From: a virus
Length of the DNA: 38,751 nucleotides
IMG/VR virus record: IMGVR_UViG_3300017782_000065
Location: 1 to 38,751 of that record
Reading direction: 5' to 3' (one strand)
In this document: piece by piece, positions 33,477 to 38,751 of the stretch
Layout: the number at the start of each line of letters is the position of its first letter
Numbering within the stretch: position 1 is the first letter of the stretch
The notes under the pieces: generated by a model
The model's database searches: none
Told to the model about the DNA's origin: nothing
Seen by the model: the letters and a program-made list of their open reading frames with translations, nothing else
Program-made: the position numbers and the translations under genes

Positions 33477-33949
33477 TCCTGTCGGGACAGAGCATCCGAA
33501 AGCGCGGCATTTTCACGCCGTTCAACGAACGCACCCATCACAACGGGATGTCGTATGGACTCTCGATGGCCGGATACGACGTGCGCGTCGCCTTGGACGG
33601 GCTCGAAGACAAGATCACGCTGTATCCGGGCGACTTCATCTTGGCCGTGACCAAGGAGCACTTCGATATGCCCAGCGATGTGCTGGGCATTGTCCACGAC
33701 AAGAGCACCTGGGCGCGGCAGGGCATCGCCGTGCAGAACACGGTGATCGAGCCCGGCTGGAAGGGCTATCTCACGCTAGAGCTCACCAATCACGGCGCAG
33801 AGGCCATCGTGCTTGCATCGGGCGACCCTATCGCGCAGATTGTTTGTCATCAGCTCGATGAACCCGCCGAGCAGCCGTACGACGGCAAGTACCAAAACCA
33901 AGAAGACACCCCGCAAGAAGCGAGGTTCGAGCACACAAACGGAGAATGA
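33473..33949 (+). CDS. dcd: dCTP deaminase / dUTPase-family protein
   Basis: The product has 158 residues. GYDVRVAL, DVLGIVHDKSTWARQGIAVQNTVIEPGWKGYLTLELTN and the end GKYQNQED match the deaminase family; Glu103 in LTLELTN and the S-x-x-A-R region (Arg82) correspond to the catalytic and substrate-binding residues. It converts dCTP to dUTP (or directly to dUMP) and so feeds thymidylate synthesis. No thymidylate synthase or separate dUTPase is in the window. It overlaps the polymerase gene by four bases. The gene symbol names the family; bifunctional versus single activity is not resolved. Confidence 0.8.
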   Translation: MILSGQSIRKRGIFTPFNERTHHNGMSYGLSMAGYDVRVALDGLEDKITLYPGDFILAVTKEHFDMPSDVLGIVHDKSTWARQGIAVQNTVIEPGWKGYLTLELTNHGAEAIVLASGDPIAQIVCHQLDEPAEQPYDGKYQNQEDTPQEARFEHTNGE

Positions 33950-34371
33950 GCGAATCCGCGATGAGGGGGAAGGTCGTCAAGGCCCTCAGGAACCTTGACG
34001 GCTTTGCCGTCGAGAACCCCTGTCTTCCCGGCACGCCAGACCTCAATTATATTGACGGATGGGTCGAGCTGAAGTGGCTGCCGCGCTGGCCCGCGCAAGA
34101 GCGATCCAAAGTTGCAGTTCCACACTTTACTCCACAACAGCGATTGTTTTTGAACGAGCGATGGCGAAAGGGAGGTGCCGTTTTCTTGTTATTGCAAGTA
34201 CGAACTAATTGGCTACTGTTCAGAGGCCCTGTTGCTGCGGAGCACCTTGGGCGCGTACCCCGGCATGAGCTGGAACGTGTCGCCTGCGCTACGTGGCACA
34301 CCCATGTCAACATGAAACGTGAACTTGGTGCGGCTCTTCGGCGGCACGCACCACGCCCCAGCACCGAATGA
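33946..34371 (+). CDS. PD-(D/E)xK nuclease (VRR-NUC / Holliday-resolvase-like)
   Basis: The product has 141 residues. The motif NPCLPGTPDLNYIDGWVELKW gives the catalytic Pro31-Asp32, Glu41 and Lys43 of the PD-(D/E)xK fold. It is followed by FTPQQRLFLNERWRKGGAVFLLLQV, the usual third element. Small phage proteins of this kind cut branched DNA, ss/ds junctions or act in recombination and packaging. It lies between dCTP deaminase and primase-helicase genes with four-base overlaps on both sides. The last 25 residues are basic. Confidence 0.75.
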   Translation: MSESAMRGKVVKALRNLDGFAVENPCLPGTPDLNYIDGWVELKWLPRWPAQERSKVAVPHFTPQQRLFLNERWRKGGAVFLLLQVRTNWLLFRGPVAAEHLGRVPRHELERVACATWHTHVNMKRELGAALRRHAPRPSTE

Positions 34372-36728
34372 ATCCCAACTACCGCGAATCCGTCTCCTTC
34401 CTGCAAGCCTTTCGCCCTACGGGGTACTGGGTCCTTACCGCGATCAAGCCCGACAAAAAGGGTATCGAGACGCGCTCCTTCGCGACCGCTGAGGAGCAAG
34501 AGGCGCTTGCTTGGCTAGGTGCCAAGGGAGTGGATCACAACATCTACTTCAGCGTCAACCCGACGCTGAAGCCTGTGCGTAAGAAGGCCGAGCGCGAGGA
34601 CATCGCCGCGCTGGCCTTTCTGCACGTTGACATCGACCCGCGCCCAGGGCAAGAACTGGAAGCCGAGAGGGCGCGGGCGCTTGATCTGCTGACGCAGCGG
34701 CTTCCCGAGTCTGTGCCGCCCCCGACGTGGGTGATCGACAGCGGCGGCGGCTATCATGCCTACTGGACGCTGGACGAGCCGCTGTCGATCCATGGCGACT
34801 CCTCAAAGTACGAGGAGGCCAAGCGATACAATCAGCAGCTTGAGATCCTTTTCGACGGCGATGCGTGCCACAACGTGGACCGCATCATGCGGCTGCCGGG
34901 TACGATCAATCGCCCAGACGCGAACAAGATCGCGAAGGGCCGCAGCGCCCGTCTTGCGGCAGTCGTCGCCCACGAGGGCGAGAGGGTCTACCCACTGTCG
35001 GCGTTTACTCCTGCGCCGCTCGTGCAGTCCAGCAGCGACTTGGGCTTTCAGGGCAACCTCGTCCAGATTCAGAGCGAGAACGTCCAGCGCCTGGAGCACG
35101 TCGATGATCTGGGCGACAACGTACCGGAGCAGTGCAAGCAGATCATCGTGCAGGGCGATGATCCCGATGATCCGCAACGCTTCCCGTCGCGTTCCGAGGC
35201 CGTGTTCTACGTCTGCTGCGCGCTCGTGCGCGCGGGCGTAGACGACGCCGTAATCTACTCCGTATTGACGGATCCGAAGTTTGCCATCGCGGAGTCGATC
35301 ATTGAGCAAGGCCGTCGCGCAGAACGGTACGCTTTGCGGCAGATCGAGCGCGCCAAGGAAGAGGCGATCGACCCATGGCTCCGTAAGATCAACGAGCGGC
35401 ACGCGGTCATCGGCGACATCGGCGGCAAATGCCGCATCATCAGCGAGACATTCGACGACGGGATGCGCCGATCGGTGCTGTCGTACCAGACGTTTGAGGA
35501 CTTCAAGAACCGCTACTCGAACGTACTTATCCCAATGGGCGACGACAAGGAGATGCCGCTTGGGCTCTGGTGGATTCGCCACGGGCAGCGGCGGCAGTAC
35601 GATCGCGTGGTGTTCGTGCCCGGACACGATGTGGCCGACGCCTTCAACCTGTGGAAAGGTTTTTCCGTCGAGGCTCGCCCAGGAGCGTGCGAGAAGTTCC
35701 TCGACCACTGCCGCCGCAACATTTGCTCTGGAAACGAGGATGTGTATCGCTACCTCGTGGGCTGGATGGCGACCGCTGTGCAGCACCCGGATCGCCAGGG
35801 CCACGTCGCTGTTGTGCTCAAAGGCAAGAAGGGCGCGGGCAAGGGCAAGTTCGCGAACACCTTTGGGCGGCTGTTCGGCAGGCACTACCTCCAGGTCGTG
35901 GACGCCAAGCACCTCGTCGGCAGCTTCAACTCTCATTTGCGGGACTGCTCGATCCTGTTCGCCGACGAGGCGTTTTACGCGGGCGACAAGAAGCACGAGT
36001 CGATCCTCAAGAGCCTCATCACCGAGGACACGCTGATGATCGAGGGCAAGGGGGTCAACGCCATCACGGCTCGCAACTACCTGCACATCATCATGGCCTC
36101 GAACGAGGAGTGGGTCGTGCCCGCCGGGACGGACGAGCGCCGCTTCCTCATGCTGGAGGTGGGCGACGAGAACCTACAGGACCGGGCCTTCTTCTCCGCG
36201 ATCGACGAGGAGATGAAGAACGGCGGCCAGGAGGCGCTGCTCCACTACCTGCTGCATGTGGACCTCAAGGGCTTCGATGTCCGAGCCGTGCCCCACACGG
36301 ACGCTCTGCGCCAGCAGCAGGTCCACTCGATGAGTCCAGAGGAGCAGTGGTGGTACGCCAAACTGCTGGACGGGGAGCTGTTTCCTGGCGAGGACTGGCC
36401 TCCCTACGTCGTATGCTCAAACCTCGCGTACGATTTTGTGCAGTACCTGAGGACGTACAACATCCACTACCGCTCAGGCGCGACCAAGTTGGGCCAGGCG
36501 CTGAAGCGACTGCTGCCCAACGGGGTGAACCGTGTTCAGCTTGGGCGGCAGATGATGGTGATCACGGAGACAGGAGATCAGCGCACGATTGATCGACCGC
36601 GTGCCTACAGGCTGCCCACTCTGGAGGAGTCGCGGGCGCACTTCGACACTAACTTCGGCGGGCCGCACAACTGGCACATCAACCTTGAAACCATCAACCA
36701 AGACCCAATTCACTATGAACCCTTTTAG
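34368..36728 (+). CDS. Primase-helicase fusion (AEP-like primase, D5-type helicase)
   Basis: The product has 786 residues. The N-terminal part has the archaeo-eukaryotic primase signature: FLHVDIDPR (Asp88, Asp90), SGGGYHAYW (125-133, His130) and DRIMRLPGTINR (171-182). The C-terminal part is a superfamily 3 helicase with Walker A LKGKKGAGKGKF (484-495), a SILFADEAFYAG Walker B region and IIMASNEEWVVPAG sensor motif. Such fusions prime and unwind DNA, so the phage carries its own primase and replicative helicase beside a family A polymerase. A winged-helix-like end follows. It overlaps the next gene by 14 bases. Confidence 0.85.
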   Translation: MNPNYRESVSFLQAFRPTGYWVLTAIKPDKKGIETRSFATAEEQEALAWLGAKGVDHNIYFSVNPTLKPVRKKAEREDIAALAFLHVDIDPRPGQELEAERARALDLLTQRLPESVPPPTWVIDSGGGYHAYWTLDEPLSIHGDSSKYEEAKRYNQQLEILFDGDACHNVDRIMRLPGTINRPDANKIAKGRSARLAAVVAHEGERVYPLSAFTPAPLVQSSSDLGFQGNLVQIQSENVQRLEHVDDLGDNVPEQCKQIIVQGDDPDDPQRFPSRSEAVFYVCCALVRAGVDDAVIYSVLTDPKFAIAESIIEQGRRAERYALRQIERAKEEAIDPWLRKINERHAVIGDIGGKCRIISETFDDGMRRSVLSYQTFEDFKNRYSNVLIPMGDDKEMPLGLWWIRHGQRRQYDRVVFVPGHDVADAFNLWKGFSVEARPGACEKFLDHCRRNICSGNEDVYRYLVGWMATAVQHPDRQGHVAVVLKGKKGAGKGKFANTFGRLFGRHYLQVVDAKHLVGSFNSHLRDCSILFADEAFYAGDKKHESILKSLITEDTLMIEGKGVNAITARNYLHIIMASNEEWVVPAGTDERRFLMLEVGDENLQDRAFFSAIDEEMKNGGQEALLHYLLHVDLKGFDVRAVPHTDALRQQQVHSMSPEEQWWYAKLLDGELFPGEDWPPYVVCSNLAYDFVQYLRTYNIHYRSGATKLGQALKRLLPNGVNRVQLGRQMMVITETGDQRTIDRPRAYRLPTLEESRAHFDTNFGGPHNWHINLETINQDPIHYEPF

Positions 36729-37206
36729 TCCCGCGCTGGGCGACGTTCTGATCTGTCCAACTGTGTCGTCGCACAAAGGCACAGTACGTCCCGAAGAACT
36801 GAACAGCAGTCTCGTGATGATCTACCTCGGCACCGTAGTTAGCGACACAGACCCGGATGTGACTGGCCGGATGCGGCGGCTGGGCTGGTCACGAACGGTC
36901 GTGTATGAAGTGCAGCTAGGCTTCGGCACCAGCGACGATGACGCATGGCTGCACCGCTGGAACTACGAAGCCGAGACGCCGAAGGAGGCCGCACTCGCGG
37001 CGATCCGTTATGCGCGCGTGGTCTTCGGGGCGGCGCTGGCTGCGGATCCTGAGAGCAAGCTGCTGAGTCTTGTTGTCCGCGCGGTCGGGCTCGGGTCGAT
37101 CGACGACAACGGTAAGCCGCTTCATGCGGAAGGCCCCGCGATTGTCGAATGGAGTCACCAAGCGTGCTCGTTCGATGCGCTCAAGGAGAAGGTCGAAGAA
37201 CTGTGA
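36715..37206 (+). CDS. Protein of unknown function
   Basis: The product has 163 residues from the ATG at 36715. Segments LVMIYLGTVVSDTDP, RTVVYEVQLGFG and EAALAAIRYARVVFGAALAA suggest mixed strands and a helix. A C-terminal charged helix (FDALKEKVEEL) ends it. No motif is recognised. It overlaps both the primase-helicase gene and the HTH gene, so it is probably cotranslated with them. Confidence 0.6.
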   Translation: MNPFSPALGDVLICPTVSSHKGTVRPEELNSSLVMIYLGTVVSDTDPDVTGRMRRLGWSRTVVYEVQLGFGTSDDDAWLHRWNYEAETPKEAALAAIRYARVVFGAALAADPESKLLSLVVRAVGLGSIDDNGKPLHAEGPAIVEWSHQACSFDALKEKVEEL

Positions 37207-37601
37207 CTTACAAGCTGACGCAAGAACAAGTGCAGCAGTTGAAGCTGCTGTACGGCAGACGGAGCAACCGCGAACTAGCGCGTCACTTTGGGGTCGCCAC
37301 TTCGCACATTGAGGACATGGCTCGCTCGCTCGCGCTGGGCAAGGACAAGGCGACCTTCCGTGGCGTGCGGATGCCGCGCTGGACCCGAGAACAGCTTGAT
37401 GTGCTAGTCAGGCTGTACCCAGAGACGGACAACCTGGAGATCGCTCGACGGGTCGGGCGCACGGTCAAGAGCGTGTCATCGAAGGCGCATCAACTGAAGC
37501 TGAAGAAGTCCGTCGATCGACTGGAGCGGATGGGGCGGCAGAACGTGGCTCGTCGAGCTGGTCGGGGAGAGGACGGCAAAAAAGTTCAAAATGACCATTG
37601 A
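37203..37601 (+). CDS. DNA-binding protein with two helix-turn-helix units
   Basis: The product has 132 residues from a GTG start at 37203 in a GTGA overlap, with AGAAGG upstream. Residues 6-45 (LTQEQVQQLKLLYGRRSNRELARHFGVATSHIEDMARSL) and 59-100 (WTREQLDVLVRLYPETDNLEIARRVGRTVKSVSSKAHQL) are two similar Myb/SANT-like or HTH units. The second has the typical Trp and a basic recognition helix. The last 30 residues are basic. It may regulate phage genes or organise DNA. No operator can be read. Confidence 0.75.
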   Translation: MTYKLTQEQVQQLKLLYGRRSNRELARHFGVATSHIEDMARSLALGKDKATFRGVRMPRWTREQLDVLVRLYPETDNLEIARRVGRTVKSVSSKAHQLKLKKSVDRLERMGRQNVARRAGRGEDGKKVQNDH

Positions 37602-37627
37602 CTCCTGCCGAGAGGGGGCTACCTTGT

Positions 37628-37948
37628 GTGCATCGCCTTTCTCTGACACACAAAGCCATGCTGCTCGACAACGGAACCTTCTGCATCTCGTCCGCCCGCC
37701 TCGTCCGCTCCACTGAGCGCGCGATGCTGGTCGCGGCCACGGTCGTCTACCCTGATCCGGTTGTCGGTGGCCCAGTCTCCTACGTCGAGATCGAGCGCGA
37801 GGTCTGGATCCCGATTTCCAAGATCGAGGAGCGCGAAGACCGTGAGGACGGCACCATGATGCTGGTGGTTCCGGGCTGGCTGGCTCGCGACCGCGAACTC
37901 TACTGTGACGGCTACGGCGGGCGATTCGATATCGTCTGGACGGCCTGA
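37628..37948 (+). CDS. Small protein of unknown function
   Basis: About 106 residues from a GTG at 37628, chosen because AGAGGGGGC at 37611-37619 lies about nine bases upstream. A TTG at 37598 overlapping the previous stop and an ATG at 37658 are alternatives. The chain has short strands: MLLDNGTFCISSARLV, ERAMLVAATVVYPD, REVWIPISKIEERED and a final CDGYGGRFDIVWTA. No family is recognised. It lies between an HTH gene and a putative metallopeptidase gene. Confidence 0.5.
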   Translation: MHRLSLTHKAMLLDNGTFCISSARLVRSTERAMLVAATVVYPDPVVGGPVSYVEIEREVWIPISKIEEREDREDGTMMLVVPGWLARDRELYCDGYGGRFDIVWTA

Positions 37949-37981
37949 TCGTTTCTCTGAAACCCCAACCGAAGCTCTGAC

Positions 37982-38566
37982 ATGTCTACAGTCTCTCACA
38001 CCTTCAAGGGCAAGAAGTACCAGATCCCCACGCGGGACAACCGCAGGCAGAAGTGCTACGACGGAGAGCGCGAAGCCTTCGGATCTGACTTCCGTCTCCT
38101 AATTGACGGCGGTCGCTTCGAGTCAGCGTGTGCGTTCGCTCACAAGGTCGTCAACTCGAAGACGTGGCTTCGGCTGCGCGAGCAACACGGCCATCGTGAC
38201 CGCGACGGTCATTGCCCGATCCAGCGGTACGGCTTGATCATCAAAGACGGTCGCGGCACGCGCATCGCACGGGGCGGCTACGGTACGATCAACCTGCCCC
38301 GCTGGGCGCGGTCGAAGCCCATCATCCTGCACGAGCTGGCCCACAATCTTGCGGGCGCGAGGGCGCGACACCACTGGCCGTTCAACCGAGCGTACATCGA
38401 CCTGGTGGCCGTGTTCATCGGCAAGGAGGAAGCCAAGCGTTTGGAGAAGTGCTTGAAGGAGGCGGGCTGCAAGACACGGCCTCCGAGGCAGATGAGTCCT
38501 GAGACCCTGGCGAAGCTCAGGGAGCGCGGTAAGCAGCTTGCCGCCGCACGGCACAAGAAAAGTTGA
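37982..38566 (+). CDS. Putative zinc metallopeptidase (HELAH)
   Basis: The product has 194 residues. ILHELAHNLAGARARHHWPFNRAYIDLVAVFIG gives the HExxH motif His117-Glu118-His121, with His130 or His131 as a possible third ligand. A family of small mycobacterial and phage metallohydrolases (TIGR04338-like) has the same HELAH, downstream His and DLV order. The first 110 residues have basic and Cys-containing segments; the last 40 are a basic helix. Its substrate is unknown; roles in host takeover, virion processing or lysis are possible. The ATG lies after a short gap without a Shine-Dalgarno. Confidence 0.65.
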   Translation: MSTVSHTFKGKKYQIPTRDNRRQKCYDGEREAFGSDFRLLIDGGRFESACAFAHKVVNSKTWLRLREQHGHRDRDGHCPIQRYGLIIKDGRGTRIARGGYGTINLPRWARSKPIILHELAHNLAGARARHHWPFNRAYIDLVAVFIGKEEAKRLEKCLKEAGCKTRPPRQMSPETLAKLRERGKQLAAARHKKS

Positions 38567-38591
38567 CTAACGACGTAGCAAAACGTACTTT
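38563..38591 (+). promoter_or_regulatory. Possible sigma70-like promoter
   Basis: TTGACT (38563-38568) and TACTTT (38586-38591) are separated by 17 bases in the gap before the last gene. The -35 matches consensus at five of six positions, the -10 at three of six. It is weak support alone. Confidence 0.3.
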
Positions 38592-38611
38592 GGAAGCCCA
38601 AGAGAAACCCT

Positions 38612-38751
38612 ATGACTGACCCCGACAAAACCCTCGAACAGCTCAAGGCCGAACTGGATGCCGCCTTCCTCGCCGCCTACGCCGCCTGCGACGCAGCCTG
38701 TGACGCCGCCAAAGCCGCCTACTACGCCGCCCTCAAAGCGCAGGAGAAGAC
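38612..38751 (+). CDS. Alanine-rich protein, 3' end outside window
   Basis: 46 codons are visible from the ATG at 38612 and the frame is open at the window end. The sequence begins MTDPDKTLEQLKAELDAAF and continues in Ala-rich units with Tyr, Cys and Asp (AAYAACDAACDAAKAAYYAALKAQEK), a long amphipathic helix. Ala-rich proteins of this type occur in many phages and bacteria; no function is known. Confidence 0.6.
   Translation, partial: MTDPDKTLEQLKAELDAAFLAAYAACDAACDAAKAAYYAALKAQEK

Noticed and set aside
34803-36086. 427-residue open frame on the minus strand
   Set aside because: It is opposite the well-supported primase-helicase gene. The protein shows the composition of a reverse-strand shadow.
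1-38751. tRNA genes, CRISPR arrays, insertion sequences, integrase or attachment sites
   Set aside because: Gaps between genes are under about 100 bases and hold none of these; no transposase or recombinase motifs were seen.

Overview
The window is a piece of a tailed double-stranded DNA bacteriophage genome. Every gene I can support lies on the + strand. Genes are packed tightly, and most neighbours overlap by 1 to 14 bases (ATGA, TGATG and TAATG junctions), which suggests translational coupling. The virion is most likely a siphovirus: there is one tail-tube protein, a tail-assembly chaperone pair with a frameshift, a 1125-residue tape measure and a gpJ-like tip protein, and no sheath gene. 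No terminase, portal, integrase, repressor or recognisable endolysin is present, so these either lie outside the window or cannot be recognised. The host cannot be named. The gene content (class II ribonucleotide reductase, family A DNA polymerase with Leu in the motif B specificity position, gene-transfer-agent-like hub) fits an environmental, perhaps marine, phage of a Gram-negative bacterium, but this is inference.

Bases 1-3592 hold adhesion/fibre genes: the end of a large fibre protein, a small protein made of eleven 10-residue repeats, and an Ig-like baseplate/fibre protein. Bases 3585-10446 are the head and connector block: DnaT-like head completion, head closure, MuF-type minor head protein, XkdF-like prohead protease, a multidomain scaffold gene with a probable nested scaffold start, decoration protein, major capsid protein, a small acidic protein, gp10-like protein and tail terminator. 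Bases 10464-24720 are the tail block: tube, two chaperones joined by a probable +1 (or -2) frameshift, tape measure, two related tail proteins, a distal-tail-like protein, a cysteine-rich hub, a gpJ-like tip and a small membrane protein. A strong intrinsic terminator at 24770-24798 closes it.

Bases 24820-36728 encode replication and nucleotide metabolism: SNF2-like helicase, two conserved phage proteins, Dda/RecD-like helicase, a small protein, class II ribonucleotide reductase, HD phosphohydrolase, family A DNA polymerase, dCTP deaminase-like protein, a PD-(D/E)xK nuclease and a primase-helicase. Together these could supply dNTPs and run a largely phage-encoded replisome. Bases 36715-38751 carry small accessory genes: an unknown protein, a double-HTH protein, another unknown, a putative HELAH metallopeptidase and the start of an Ala-rich protein.

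The points most worth a second look are the exact decapeptide-repeat protein, the chaperone frameshift, the nested scaffold gene and apparent fission of the protease C-terminus, a beta module shared by two tail proteins, and the HD phosphohydrolase beside the DNA polymerase.
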